Source of the DNA: CAVRQM01 sp963732775
GTDB taxonomy: Bacteria > Pseudomonadota > Alphaproteobacteria > Acetobacterales > Acetobacteraceae
Assembly (NCBI GenBank): GCA_963732775.1
Contig: CAVTAR010000001.1
Location: 1,116,001 to 1,180,000, forward strand
DNA length: 64,000 nucleotides
Reading direction: 5' to 3'
Made by a program: the position numbers and the translations under genes. The notes under the pieces are model-generated. The model had not been told where the DNA came from. It did not search any database and saw nothing but the letters and a program-made list of their open reading frames with translations. This document shows, piece after piece, positions 18,216-27,594 of this stretch (its first letter is position 1; the number at the start of each line of letters is the position of its first letter).

Positions 18216-19190
18216 TCACGCCTGCCGCTCGCGCCGCGTCGCCTGCAGATCGTCCGCCACGAACGCCCGCACCACCTCGTCGAGCGCCTCCTGCGCCGTG
18301 AACCCCAGCGCGCGGGCGCGGGCGGTGTCGAACGCCACCGGCCAGCTCTCGACGATGCGCTGGATCGCCACGTCCGGCGCGCGCCGCACCAGCGCCGAGG
18401 CGCCCGGCCGCACCGCCTCCAGGGCGGCCAGCAGGTCGGCCACCGCGACCGTGGCCCCCGGCGGATTGATGCTCCGGTCCAGGCCGAGCCCGGCCGTGTC
18501 CAGCGTCGCCGCGTGCAGCAGCCAGTCCACGGCGCGGCGCGGGCTCGCCACCCACAGCCGCAGGTCGTCGGCCACCGGCAGCACCGCCGGCAAGCCGAGC
18601 AGCGGCTCGCGCACGATCGCCGAGACGAAGCTGCTGGCCGCGCGGTTCGGCCGGCCCGGGCGCACCACGATGGTCGGCAGCCGCAACGAGACCGCATCGA
18701 GGAAGCCGCGCCGCGACGCATCGGCGAGAAACAGTTCGGCCGCCGCCTTCTGCGCCCCGTAGCTGTTCGCCGGGAGCTGGCGCGCAGCGTCGCCCAGCAC
18801 ATCGCCGGGATGGGCGGAAAAGCTCGCGATGCTGCTGGTGAACACCACCCGAGGCGGCCGGCCGAGCCGGCGGCAGGCATCGATCACCGCCTCGGTGCCG
18901 CGCACGTTCACCCGCCGGCCGAGCTCGTAGTCCGCCTCGGCCGCGGCACTCACCACGGCGGCGAGGTGGAACACGACGTCGGTGCGGGGCGGGATCGCCA
19001 ACTCGGGCAGCTCGGCCAGGTCGCCGGCCACGCCCGTGACCGGCACCGCGCCCTCCGGCGCCGGCGGCGGTTCGAGGTCGAATAATACCAGCGCCGCGAT
19101 CGCCCGGCCGCCCAGCACGCCGTCGGCGGCGAGGCGAGCGGACAGCTTGCGGCCGAGGAAGCCGGCGGCGCCGAGTATGCTGATGCGCAT
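18216..19190 (-). CDS. denD: NAD-dependent epimerase/dehydratase, DenD-like (D-erythronate dehydrogenase)
   Basis: This extended SDR has 324 residues, with the Rossmann motif ILGAAGFLGRKL at the very N-terminus, HLAAVVSAAAEADYELG, VFTSSIASF and the catalytic SYGAQKAAAE (YxxxK). The overall pattern and length match D-erythronate dehydrogenase (DenD), which oxidises D-erythronate C2 with NAD. The partner genes otnK, otnC and otnI are not seen nearby, so the substrate assignment is moderate. ATG 19190 is the only start that places the Rossmann motif at the N-terminus. It is divergent from the FAD/NAD(P) protein. Confidence 0.8.
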   Translation of the reverse strand: MRISILGAAGFLGRKLSARLAADGVLGGRAIAALVLFDLEPPPAPEGAVPVTGVAGDLAELPELAIPPRTDVVFHLAAVVSAAAEADYELGRRVNVRGTEAVIDACRRLGRPPRVVFTSSIASFSAHPGDVLGDAARQLPANSYGAQKAAAELFLADASRRGFLDAVSLRLPTIVVRPGRPNRAASSFVSAIVREPLLGLPAVLPVADDLRLWVASPRRAVDWLLHAATLDTAGLGLDRSINPPGATVAVADLLAALEAVRPGASALVRRAPDVAIQRIVESWPVAFDTARARALGFTAQEALDEVVRAFVADDLQATRRERQA

Positions 19191-19293
19191 GGCAACTCCC
19201 GTCCCAATCGGGTTAACGGTTACAGGATTTTCTTGTTTATCCGCCATCGTGCTGGCAAGAGATGCCGCACCGAAGGGGCCGCGAAAGGGCGCG

Positions 19294-20685
19294 ATGGATC
19301 TGCCGATCACGCTGAGCGGGACCGAGGCGGCGCTGGGCCGGCTGCCGATCGCCGTCATCGGGTCGGGCTTCTCCGGCACCATCACCGCGCTGAACCTGCT
19401 GCGCACCACCGAGCCGGACCAGTCCATCCTGCTGTGCGAACGCTCGCTGAAGTTCGCCCGCGGCACTGCCTACAAGACCGAGCACAACGACCACCTGCTG
19501 AACGTGCGCGCCGCCAACATGAGCGCTTTCGCCGAGCAGCCCGACAGCTTCGAGGCCTGGCTGCGCGGCTGCGCGGTGGGCCACACGCAGCGCATCCACC
19601 AGACCGAGGTCGGCGTGTTCGCCTCGCGCTCGCTCTACGGCCAATACCTGAACGCCATGCTGGACATAGGCATGGCGGGGATGGCCGGCACCGCGCGGCT
19701 GCGCCTCGTGCCCGACGAGGTGGTGGACGCGCTGCCCGCCCCCGGCGGCTGGCGAATCGTGTTCGCGAGCGGCGCGGCCCAGCTCGTCGCCGGCGTGGTG
19801 CTGGCGATCGGCAACCTCGCCAGCATCCGCCAGGACACGGCGTTGCAGCGGTTCGATCCATGGGCGCCCGGCGCGCTCTCCGGGTGGCGCGCGGACCTGC
19901 CGGTGCTGGTGCTGGGCACCGGGCTCACTACCATGGACGTGGTCGCGGCCCTGCACGACTCCGGGTTCGCCGGCGGCATCGTCGCGGTATCGCGCCGCGG
20001 CCTGCTGCCGCAGCCGCACGCGCCGTCGCCGCCCTGGCGCCGCCCCGCCTTCACGCTGGCGGAGCGCGCCTCGGCGCTGGCCCTGCTGCGCCGGGTGCGG
20101 CGCGAGATCGCCGCGGCGCGCGCGAACGGGGTGGACTGGCGCGGCGTGGTGGACAGCATCAGGCCCGACACCGCGCTGCTCTGGCGCGGCCTGCCGGAAC
20201 GCGATCGTGGCCGCTTCCTGCGCCACCTGCGCCCCTACTGGGACGTCCATCGCCATCGCCTGGCCCCGCCTGTGGCGGCCCGGATCGCAGCATTGCGGGC
20301 GTCCGGCAGCCTGCGCGTGCTGCGGGCCCGGTTGCGCGGGGTGGAGGAAGCGGGCGATACCGCGCTCGCGACGGTCCGCCACCATGGCGGGGCGGAGGAG
20401 CGGATCACCGTCCAGCGGGTGATCCACGCGACTGGCGTGGAGGTTGCTTCGCGCTGCAACGACCGGCTGCTCGCCGCCTTGCGGGCGCGCGGGCTGGTGC
20501 GGCTGGACGGCATGGGATTGGGGGTGGATGTGACGGACGCATTGCAGGTTGTCGATACGCAGGGCCGGGCCGCGGCGAACATGTGGGCGGTGGGCCCGCT
20601 GGTGCGCGGGGTGTTCTGGGAGTGCACCGCGGTGCCCGATATCCGCAACCAGGTCTCCCGCCTGGCGCAGCAGGTGGCGCGATGA
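19294..20685 (+). CDS. FAD/NAD(P)-binding protein coupled to cysD
   Basis: This 463-residue flavoprotein-like enzyme begins with IAVIGSGFSGTITALNLL (dinucleotide fold). LLNVRAANMSAFAEQPDSF and a second nucleotide-binding segment LPVLVLGTGLTTMDVVAAL near residue 205 are typical of the NAD_binding_9 (HI0933/ornithine monooxygenase-like) group. The C-terminus has MWAVGPLVRGVFWECTAVPDI. Its TGA overlaps the cysD ATG (ATGA), so it heads the sulfate-activation operon. The reaction is unknown; context suggests a redox step linked to sulfur assimilation. Confidence 0.8.
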   Translation: MDLPITLSGTEAALGRLPIAVIGSGFSGTITALNLLRTTEPDQSILLCERSLKFARGTAYKTEHNDHLLNVRAANMSAFAEQPDSFEAWLRGCAVGHTQRIHQTEVGVFASRSLYGQYLNAMLDIGMAGMAGTARLRLVPDEVVDALPAPGGWRIVFASGAAQLVAGVVLAIGNLASIRQDTALQRFDPWAPGALSGWRADLPVLVLGTGLTTMDVVAALHDSGFAGGIVAVSRRGLLPQPHAPSPPWRRPAFTLAERASALALLRRVRREIAAARANGVDWRGVVDSIRPDTALLWRGLPERDRGRFLRHLRPYWDVHRHRLAPPVAARIAALRASGSLRVLRARLRGVEEAGDTALATVRHHGGAEERITVQRVIHATGVEVASRCNDRLLAALRARGLVRLDGMGLGVDVTDALQVVDTQGRAAANMWAVGPLVRGVFWECTAVPDIRNQVSRLAQQVAR

Positions 20686-21629
20686 GTGCCGCAGTGGCGC
20701 AGGCGGCGCCGAGCCTGGTGGGGGGCGCCTCGGCCTGGCTGAAGAAGCTCGAGGCCGAGAGCATCCACATCATCCGCGAGGTCGCGGCCGAATGCCGCAA
20801 GCCGGTGTTCCTCTATTCCATCGGCAAGGACAGCTCGGTGCTGCTGCGGCTGATGCAGAAGGCTTTTCATCCCGGGACGCTGCCGTTCCCGGCCCTGCAC
20901 GTCGACACCACCTTTAAGTTTCGCGAGATGTACGCGCACCGCGACCGGATGGCGCGCGAGGCCGGCTTCGAGCTGATCGTGCACACCAACGAGGAGGGGC
21001 GGGCGCAGAACATCAACCCGTTTGACCACGGCTCGAACTTCTACACCCACGCGATGAAGACCGAGGCGCTGAAGCAGGCGCTGACCAAACACGGCTTCGA
21101 CGCGGCGTTCGGCGGCGCGCGGCGCGATGAGGAGAAGAGCCGTGCCAAGGAGCGCATCTTCTCGGTGCGCTCGCCCACCCATGCGTGGGACCCGAAGAAC
21201 CAGCGGCCGGAGTTCTGGAAGCTGTACAACACCCGCGTCTCCGGCGGCGAGAGCCTGCGGGTGTTCCCGCTGTCCAACTGGACCGAGTCGGACATCTGGT
21301 CGTACATCATGGCCGAACAGATCCCGATCGTGCCGCTCTACTACGCCCAGCCCCGCCCGGTGGTGCTGCGCGACGGCCTGTGGATCGAGGTGCACGACGA
21401 GCGGATGCGGGCCCGCCTCGCCCCCGGCGAGGAGCCGGAGATGCGCATGGTGCGGTTCCGCTCCCTCGGCTGCTACCCGCTCTCGGCGGCGATGGAGAGG
21501 ACCGCCACGACGCTGCCGGAAATCGTCGCCGAGACGCTGGCGGCGAGCGACAGCGAGCGCGGCGGGCGGCTGATCGACCGCGACGAGGAAGCCAGCATGG
21601 AGCGCAAAAAGCGCGAGGGGTATTTCTGA
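20682..21629 (+). CDS. cysD: Sulfate adenylyltransferase subunit 2
   Basis: CysD is the ATP-sulfurylase subunit of the PAPS-reductase fold that adenylates sulfate with the CysN GTPase. The 315-residue product has the PP-loop YSIGKDSSVLLRL near residue 45, HVDTTFKFREMY, GGARRDEEKSRAKER, and the C-terminal ERKKREGYF typical of CysD. The start overlaps the preceding FAD protein and the stop overlaps cysN by one base (TGATG), so expression of the three is coupled. Confidence 0.97.
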   Translation: MSAAVAQAAPSLVGGASAWLKKLEAESIHIIREVAAECRKPVFLYSIGKDSSVLLRLMQKAFHPGTLPFPALHVDTTFKFREMYAHRDRMAREAGFELIVHTNEEGRAQNINPFDHGSNFYTHAMKTEALKQALTKHGFDAAFGGARRDEEKSRAKERIFSVRSPTHAWDPKNQRPEFWKLYNTRVSGGESLRVFPLSNWTESDIWSYIMAEQIPIVPLYYAQPRPVVLRDGLWIEVHDERMRARLAPGEEPEMRMVRFRSLGCYPLSAAMERTATTLPEIVAETLAASDSERGGRLIDRDEEASMERKKREGYF

Positions 21630-23487
21630 TGGACGCCCACGTAGGCTCCGAGGCCGGGCTGCTGCGGGTGATGACCTGCGGCAGCGTCGACGACGGCAAG
21701 AGCACGCTGATCGGCCGGCTGCTCGCCGACACGCACGGCATCCTGACCGATCAGCTCGCCCAGCTCACCAACGACAGCAAGCGGCACGGCACGGTCGGCG
21801 AGGAGATCGACTACGCGCTGCTGCTGGACGGGCTGGAGGCCGAGCGCCAGCAGGGCATCACCATCGACGTGGCGTACCGCTTCGCCACCACGCCGCGCCG
21901 GCGGCTCATCATCGCCGACAGCCCGGGGCACGAGCAGTATACCCGCAACATGGCTACCGCCGCGTCCACCGCGGACGTCGCCATCGTGCTCGCCGATGCC
22001 CGCAAGGGCGTGCTGGTGCAGACCCGGCGGCACAGCACGATCGCCGAGCTGATGGGCATTCGCCACGTCGTGCTGGCGGTGAACAAGATGGATCTGGTGG
22101 ACTGGTCCGAGGCCGAGTTCCGTCGAATCGAGGCTGAGTACCGCGAGGCGGTCTCCACGTTCGGCTTCCGCAGCATCGCCGCCGTGCCGATGAGTGCGCG
22201 CAGCGGCGAGAACCTGACGCGGCGCGGCGGCAACAGCGGCTGGTACACCGGCCCGACGCTGCTGGAGTTGCTCGACGGCTTCGAGCTGGAGGACGTGACC
22301 GATGCCGGCCCGTTCCGCCTGCCGGTGCAATGGGTGTCGCGCCCGAACGCCGACTTCCGCGGCTTCGCCGGCACCGTGGCGAGCGGGCGGATGGTGGTGG
22401 GCGGCACGGTGACATCGAGCGCGTCGGGCCAGTCCGCGCGGGTCAGCCGGATCGTGACGATGGACGGCGACCTGCCGCACACCGCCGCCGGCGAGGCGGT
22501 GACGCTGGTGCTGGACCACGAGATCGACATCTCGCGCGGCGACGTGCTGGCCGCCGAGGCCAAGCCGATGGAGCTGGCCGATCAGTTCTCGGCTCACCTG
22601 ATCTGGTTCGGCGAGGCGCCGCTGGTGCCCGGCCGCGCCTACCTGGTGAAGATCGGCACCCGCAACGTGAGCGGCAGCATTACCCGCATCCGCCACCGCA
22701 TCGACGTCAACACCCGCCAGGAACTGCACGCGGACAAGCTGGCGCTGAACGACGTCGCCAAGGTGCAGCTCTCGCTCGCCTCGCCGGTCGCCTGGATGCC
22801 GTACGCCGAGAGCCGCGACCTGGGCGGCTTCGTGCTGGTCGACCGGCAGACCAACAACACCGTCGGCGTCGGCATGCTCGACTTCGCGCTGACCCGCTCG
22901 GCCAACCTGCGCTGGCAGGAGATCGACACCGACCGCCACGCGCGCGCCGACATGAAGGGTCAGAAGCCGGCGGTGCTGTGGTTCACCGGCCTGTCGGGCG
23001 CCGGCAAGAGGTAATCGCCAACCTGGTAGAGAAGCGGCTGTTCGCCATGGGCCGGCACACCTACATGCTGGACGGCGACAACGTGCGCCACGGGCTGAAT
23101 CGCGACCTGGGCTTCACCGAGGCGGACCGGGTGGAGAATATCCGGCGCGTGAGCGAGGTTTCGGCGCTGTTCGCTGAGGCCGGGCTCATCGTGCTGGTGT
23201 CGTTCATCTCGCCCTACCGTTCGGAGCGCGAGGCGGCGCGAGCCCGGCTGCCGGACGGCGAGTTCCTGGAGGTGTTCGTCGACACGCCTCTGGAGGAGTG
23301 CGCGGCGCGCGATCCCAAGGGGCTCTATCAGAAGGCGATGGCGGGCCAGATCGCCAACTTCACAGGCGTTTCGGCCCCCTATGAGCCGCCGCTGGCGCCG
23401 GAGATCCACCTGCGCACCACCGAGGCGGCAGCCGACGTGATGGCCGAGCGGGTGGTGGCGGCGCTGGCCGAGCGCGGGATCGTGTAG
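21629..23487 (+). CDS. cysNC: Bifunctional CysN/CysC (ATP sulfurylase GTPase + APS kinase), frameshift in APS-kinase P-loop
   Basis: The N-terminal CysN GTPase has G1 GSVDDGKSTLIGRLL, G3 DSPGHEQ and G4 NKMD. The C-terminal CysC part has DGDNVRHGLNRDLGF and PYRSEREAARA. As written, translation stops at TAA 23012-23014 right after GLSGAGKR, inside the APS-kinase Walker A, and CysC continues in another frame to 23487. One missing base between 23009 and 23011 explains this; the repaired protein has 619 residues, the normal size of the fusion. Sulfate would be activated to APS and then to PAPS by this single protein with CysD. If the indel is real, APS kinase activity is lost while CysN remains. 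Confidence 0.93.
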
Positions 23488-23550
23488 CCGGGCGACAAGA
23501 GACCGATCCATGACCGATTTATCACGGGTATGGGCGCGGGCGCCGCGGCG

Positions 23551-23814
23551 TCAGTCTTCCATGCTCGGCAGCACGGGGATTACCAGATGGCGGTGCATCG
23601 GCGTCTCCTGATGCACCGAGATGCGGAGGTCCTCCGGCAGCCGCAGACCGGTCTCGCGCTCGATCGTGCCCTTCGGGTCGGTGAGCAGGCTGAGCCTGAA
23701 CACCTCGTCGTGCCAGGCGCGGGCGACCACGGTGGTTTCGAGGTCGAGCGGGTTCAGGTCGCTGAAACCCGGGCCATTGCCGGGCGCCGTGCGGGCATGT
23801 GGGTCGATATCCAT
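23551..23814 (-). CDS. NHLP-leader-like small protein without a core peptide
   Basis: The 87-residue product matches the nitrile hydratase leader peptide (NHLP) pattern known from RiPP precursors: VVARAWHDEVFRLSLLTDP, then ETGLRLPEDLRISVHQETP and HRHLVIPVLP. In precursors a core peptide follows the leader; here only SMED remains. No catalytic nitrile hydratase Cys cluster is present. ATG at 23814 has GAGGGAA 8 nt upstream, so it is preferred to an earlier in-frame codon. Neighbours (cysNC, quinone oxidoreductase) are not RiPP maturation or export genes. It may be a stand-alone NHLP-fold protein or a precursor that lost its core. Confidence 0.75.
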   Translation of the reverse strand: MDIDPHARTAPGNGPGFSDLNPLDLETTVVARAWHDEVFRLSLLTDPKGTIERETGLRLPEDLRISVHQETPMHRHLVIPVLPSMED

Positions 23815-23937
23815 TGCGCTTCCCTCGAACAGCGTGTCGGCGGTACGGCTGATACGCCACACCCGGGAGAACGGATGTGAAGCCTAAGGGACAAACGCGG
23901 CGAGAAGAAGACGGCGGGGCCGGCCGTTCGCATCGGC

Positions 23938-24960
23938 ATGTCTGTTGAGCCGGTGAGCCTGCCCCCGCAGATGACGCGGATGGCGCCGCCGGTTGGGGCG
24001 ACCGCGCCCGAAAGCCTCGTTGCCGAGCGTGCAGCGCTGCCCAGCCCTGCACCTGGAGAGGTGCTCATCCGTGTCTTGGCCGCTGGCGTGAACCGCCCGG
24101 ACGTGGCGCAGCGGCAGGGTCGCTATCCGCCGCCCCCGGGCGCGAGCCCGGTACTCGGGCTGGAAGTTGCGGGCGAACTAGCTGCGATCGGCGATGGGGT
24201 CGTCGGCCGCGCCCCGGGCGAGCGGGTGTGTGCGCTGGTCAACGGCGGCGGGTATGCCGAGTACGCTGTGGCACCGGCCGCGCAGTGCCTGCCCTGGCCG
24301 CGCGGCTACGACGCGGTGCGGGCGGCGGCCCTACCGGAGACTTACTTCACCGTCTGGGCCAACCTGTTCGCGATCGGCCGGCTGTCAGCCGGCGAGCGCG
24401 TGCTGATCCACGGCGGCACGTCGGGCATCGGCACGACCGCAATTCAGTTGGCCCGCGCCTTCGACGCGGTGCCGTACGCAACCGCTGGCTCGGCCGAGAA
24501 GTGCGCCGCCTGCGAGGCGCTGGGGGCGGCGGCGGCCATCGACTATCGCACGCAGGATTTCGCCTCGGAGATCGGGCGGCTCACCGAGGGCCGGGGCGTC
24601 GACGTGGTGCTCGACATGGTGGGCGGCCCGTATTTCGTCCGCAACCTCGCCTGCCTCGCGCGCGACGGTCGGCTGGTGCAGATCGCGCATCTGCAGGGAT
24701 CGGTGGTCGACGCGGTGGACTTGCTGCCGATCATGGTCCGGCGGCTCACCGTGACCGGCTCGACTATGCGGCCGCGGACCGCCGCCGAGAAGGGCGCTAT
24801 CGCCGAGGCGTTGCGGGCGCGGGTCTGGCCGCTGCTCGACGCCGGGCGGTGCGGCCCGGTGATCCACGCAACGTTTCCGCTGGTCGAGGCCGGCGCCGCG
24901 CACGCGTTGATGGAGAGCGGCGCCCATGTCGGCAAGATCGTGCTCACGGTCGCGGATTGA
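23938..24960 (+). CDS. NAD(P)H quinone oxidoreductase, PIG3/zinc-less MDR type
   Basis: This is a medium-chain dehydrogenase/reductase of 340 residues lacking zinc-ligand cysteines. It shows GEVLIRVLAAGVNRPDVAQRQG shortened to AAGVNRPDVAQRQGRYPPPPG, the PIG3/TIGR02824-like hallmark. It also has LVNGGGYAEYAVAP, the nucleotide-binding LIHGGTSGIGTTAIQLAR and the C-terminal HVGKIVLTV. It reduces quinones with NADPH. The TGA overlaps the TTG start of the following hydrolase (TTGA). The N-terminal extension before the LPPQMTRM segment could be shorter, starting at ATG 23971. Confidence 0.87.
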   Translation: MSVEPVSLPPQMTRMAPPVGATAPESLVAERAALPSPAPGEVLIRVLAAGVNRPDVAQRQGRYPPPPGASPVLGLEVAGELAAIGDGVVGRAPGERVCALVNGGGYAEYAVAPAAQCLPWPRGYDAVRAAALPETYFTVWANLFAIGRLSAGERVLIHGGTSGIGTTAIQLARAFDAVPYATAGSAEKCAACEALGAAAAIDYRTQDFASEIGRLTEGRGVDVVLDMVGGPYFVRNLACLARDGRLVQIAHLQGSVVDAVDLLPIMVRRLTVTGSTMRPRTAAEKGAIAEALRARVWPLLDAGRCGPVIHATFPLVEAGAAHALMESGAHVGKIVLTVAD

Positions 24961-25721
24961 TCCTGCGGGGGGCCGAGCACGGGCAGGGCGGCACGCCCCT
25001 GGTGCTGCTGCACGGGCTGTTCGGGCGCGCGGCCAATTTCGGCACCGTGCAGCGCCACCTGGCCGCGGGGCGCCGGGTGCTGGCGCTCGACCTGCGCAAC
25101 CACGGGGCGAGCCCGCACCATCCGGCCATGGAGTACGACATCATGGCCGCCGACGTGGCCGAGACGCTGCGGGCGCTGCGGGCCTGGCCCTGCGTGCTGC
25201 TGGGCCACTCGATGGGTGGCAAGGTCGCGATGCGCCTGGCGCTCGGGCCGGACGCCGCGGCGGTGGCGGCCCTGGTGGTCGGCGACATCGCACCCGTGGG
25301 CTATCGCACGCGCTTTCGCGCCTATTCGGACGCCATGCTGGCCATGCCGCTCCCGGCCGGCCTGACCCGGGCCGCCGCCGACGCGGCGCTCGCGGGGGCG
25401 ATCCCGGACCGTGCGGTGCGGGTGTTCCTGCTGCAGAATCTTCGTCCCGGCGACGACCCCGGCTGGACCTGCGGGCTGCGCGAGATCGCTGCCGCACTGC
25501 CGGCGATCGAGGGCTTTCCCGCCAGCAGCGCGCGCTATCACGGTCCGACCCTGGTCCTGTCCGGCGGCCGCTCGGACTACGTCCGCCCCGAGCACGGGCC
25601 GCTGTGGCGCGACTTGTTCCCCGCGGTGCGGTTCGCCAGTCTGCCCGAGGCCGGGCACTGGCTGCACGCCGAGGACCCGGACGGGTTCGTCGCGGCTGTC
25701 CAGGCGTTCGCAACGCCCTGA
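24957..25721 (+). CDS. Alpha/beta hydrolase (YbfF-type esterase)
   Basis: This is a 254-residue alpha/beta-fold hydrolase: oxyanion-hole region VLLHGLFGRAANFG, DLRNHGASPH, nucleophile elbow LLGHSMGGKVAM, and the C-terminal catalytic His in EAGHWLHAEDP. The start is TTG at 24957, which overlaps the upstream stop (TTGA); no better start exists before the conserved HGLFG. Related esterases such as YbfF act on acyl-CoA or short esters; the substrate here is unknown. Confidence 0.85.
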   Translation: MILRGAEHGQGGTPLVLLHGLFGRAANFGTVQRHLAAGRRVLALDLRNHGASPHHPAMEYDIMAADVAETLRALRAWPCVLLGHSMGGKVAMRLALGPDAAAVAALVVGDIAPVGYRTRFRAYSDAMLAMPLPAGLTRAAADAALAGAIPDRAVRVFLLQNLRPGDDPGWTCGLREIAAALPAIEGFPASSARYHGPTLVLSGGRSDYVRPEHGPLWRDLFPAVRFASLPEAGHWLHAEDPDGFVAAVQAFATP

Positions 25722-25740
25722 TCGCGCCCACATCGCGGGG

Positions 25741-26916
25741 ATGTCCGATGTATTCCCGCCCACCCGCGCCGCCGGCCTCGCCCGTCTCGCCGCATTCGCA
25801 CCGCGCGCCGGCCGGCTGTATGCCGGCGGTCGGAACACCGACGCTGGCCCCGAGGCGCGGCCGACCACGGCCTTGCTGTCCCCCTATATCCGCCGTCGCC
25901 TGGTGCTGGAACGAGAGGCGGTGGCCGCGGCACACGCCGGGCAGGGCGACAGTGCCCGGAAGTTCGTCGAGGAGGTGTTCTGGCGGACCTACTGGAAGGG
26001 CTACCTAGAGCAGCACCCGTCTCTCTGGACCCGCTACCGCGCCGAGGTCGCGCATGGTTGGGACCGGCTTGCCGCCGAGGCAGGACTGCGCCAGCGCTTC
26101 GACGGCGCGACCGCGGGCCGCACCGGGATCGCCGCGTTCGACGCCTGGGCCGGCGAACTGGTCGCCCGCAACTGGCTGCACAACCATGCCCGCATGTGGT
26201 TCGCGTCGATCTGGGTTTTTACGCTGCGCCTGCCCTGGGCGCTGGGCGCGGACTTCTTTGCCCGCCACCTGCTGGATGGCGACCCGGCCAGCAACACGCT
26301 GTCGTGGCGCTGGGTCGCCGGCCTGCACACCCAGGGCCGGCCGTATGTCGCGCGCGCGGAGAACATCGCGCGCTACACGGCAGGGCGGTTCCACCCGGCC
26401 GGCGCGCTGGACGAGGACCCCGAGCCGCTGGCCGAGGATGTCGCGGCACCGCTCGCAGCGGTGCCGGCAGGCGACGCCATGCCGGCCGGCGAAATCGCCC
26501 TGCTGCTGCACGACGACGACCTGTGTGCCGAGACGCTCGACCTCGGCGAAGCGAGGGTGGGCGCGGTCGTTGGGTTCTCGGCCGCGTCCGCCATGGCACG
26601 GCACGGCGTCGCGCCGGCAGTGGCGGGCTTCGCCGAGGCGGCGCTCGCGGACGGCTTGGCCCGGGCCGGTGCGGCTTTTGGCGTACCACCGCTGACGCTT
26701 GCCGGGACCGACATCGCCGGCTGGGTGAGGGCGTCCGCCGCGCCAGTGGTGGCGCCCTACGCCCCGCTCGGCCCAGCCGCCGAGGCGATGGCCAAGCTGC
26801 CGATCGTGCGCGTACTGCGGCCCTGGGACAGGCTCGCCTGGCCACACGCCCGGCGTGGCTTCTTCCAGTTGCGCGAGCACATCGACGAAGTGCTGGCCGT
26901 CGGGGGCCTCGGCTGA
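25741..26916 (+). CDS. Photolyase/cryptochrome-like FAD-binding protein with rearranged domains
   Basis: The first 230 residues are the FAD-binding helical domain of the photolyase/cryptochrome family: TTALLSPYIRRRLV, FWRTYWKGYLEQ, ARNWLHNHARMWFASIW, and DGDPASNTLSWRWVAGLHT. The usual N-terminal alpha/beta antenna domain is absent. Instead, residues 255-391 after the FAD domain form an alpha/beta-looking region (EIALLLHDDDL, VGAVVGFSAASAMARHG, LARAGAAFGVPPLTL, APVVAPYAPLGPAAEAMA). This may be the antenna domain placed at the other end. The ATG at 25741 follows CGGGG closely. The repair or signalling role and substrate are unknown. Confidence 0.78.
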   Translation: MSDVFPPTRAAGLARLAAFAPRAGRLYAGGRNTDAGPEARPTTALLSPYIRRRLVLEREAVAAAHAGQGDSARKFVEEVFWRTYWKGYLEQHPSLWTRYRAEVAHGWDRLAAEAGLRQRFDGATAGRTGIAAFDAWAGELVARNWLHNHARMWFASIWVFTLRLPWALGADFFARHLLDGDPASNTLSWRWVAGLHTQGRPYVARAENIARYTAGRFHPAGALDEDPEPLAEDVAAPLAAVPAGDAMPAGEIALLLHDDDLCAETLDLGEARVGAVVGFSAASAMARHGVAPAVAGFAEAALADGLARAGAAFGVPPLTLAGTDIAGWVRASAAPVVAPYAPLGPAAEAMAKLPIVRVLRPWDRLAWPHARRGFFQLREHIDEVLAVGGLG

Positions 26917-26945
26917 CAGCCGCGGCCAACCTCACGCCGCCAGCC

Positions 26946-27594
26946 TCAAACCGACTGCTTGACGGTCTTGCCCTCGTCGGCGGCGCGCCAAAGATACCAG
27001 GAAGCGGTGCTCCGATAAGGCGCCCACAGCGCCCCGTGCTCGGCCAGCGCCCGTGGCTTCGGCTGGACATCGAGCCCGTGCAGCCGCCGAAACCCCTCGC
27101 GGATGCCAAAATCGTCGACCGGGAGAATGTCCGGCCGCCCGAGCGTGAACATCAGCACCATCTCGACCGTCCATCGCCCGACGCCGCGGATCGCCGTCAG
27201 CCGGTCGACCAGCGCCTCGTCACTCAGGCGCGCGGCTGCCCGGCGAGTTGGCACCACCCCGACCAGGGCGTGATGGGCGATGTCGCGGATCGCGGCGACC
27301 TTGCTGCCGGAGAAGCCGCAGCCGCGCAGCGTGGCATCGTCTAGTGCCTGGACGCGGGACGGCGAGGGAAAGGTCTCGCCGTCGCCGGCAAGGGCTGCAA
27401 AGCGACCCAAGATGGTGAGCGCGGCCCGGCCATGCAATTGCTGGTGAGCGATCGCCCGCACCAGCGAACTCGTAGGGTGCCTGGTCGCGCCGCACCGCCA
27501 GCCGGCACGGGCCGATGCGCGCGCAAAGGCTGGCCATCAGCGGGTCAACAGCTGCCAGGTGCAGCCGGGCGCGAGACTTGGCGGCGCGAGACAT
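26946..27594 (-). pseudogene. DNA-3-methyladenine glycosylase (AlkA-like, HhH-GPD), broken by a 1-nt insertion
   Basis: This is a base-excision glycosylase of the helix-hairpin-helix-GPD superfamily, about 215 residues if repaired. The C-terminal part contains the hairpin and catalytic Asp region LTAIRGVGRWTVEMVLMF...LPVDDFGIREG. The N-terminal part (MSRAAKSRARLHLAAVDPLM) is in another frame. Deleting one of the two bases at 27467-27468 yields PYESLVRAIAHQQLHGRAAL, the family-typical junction. ATG 27594 is taken as start; another ATG lies at 27624. It is convergent with the photolyase-like gene, so two DNA-repair-type genes sit side by side. Confidence 0.82.
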
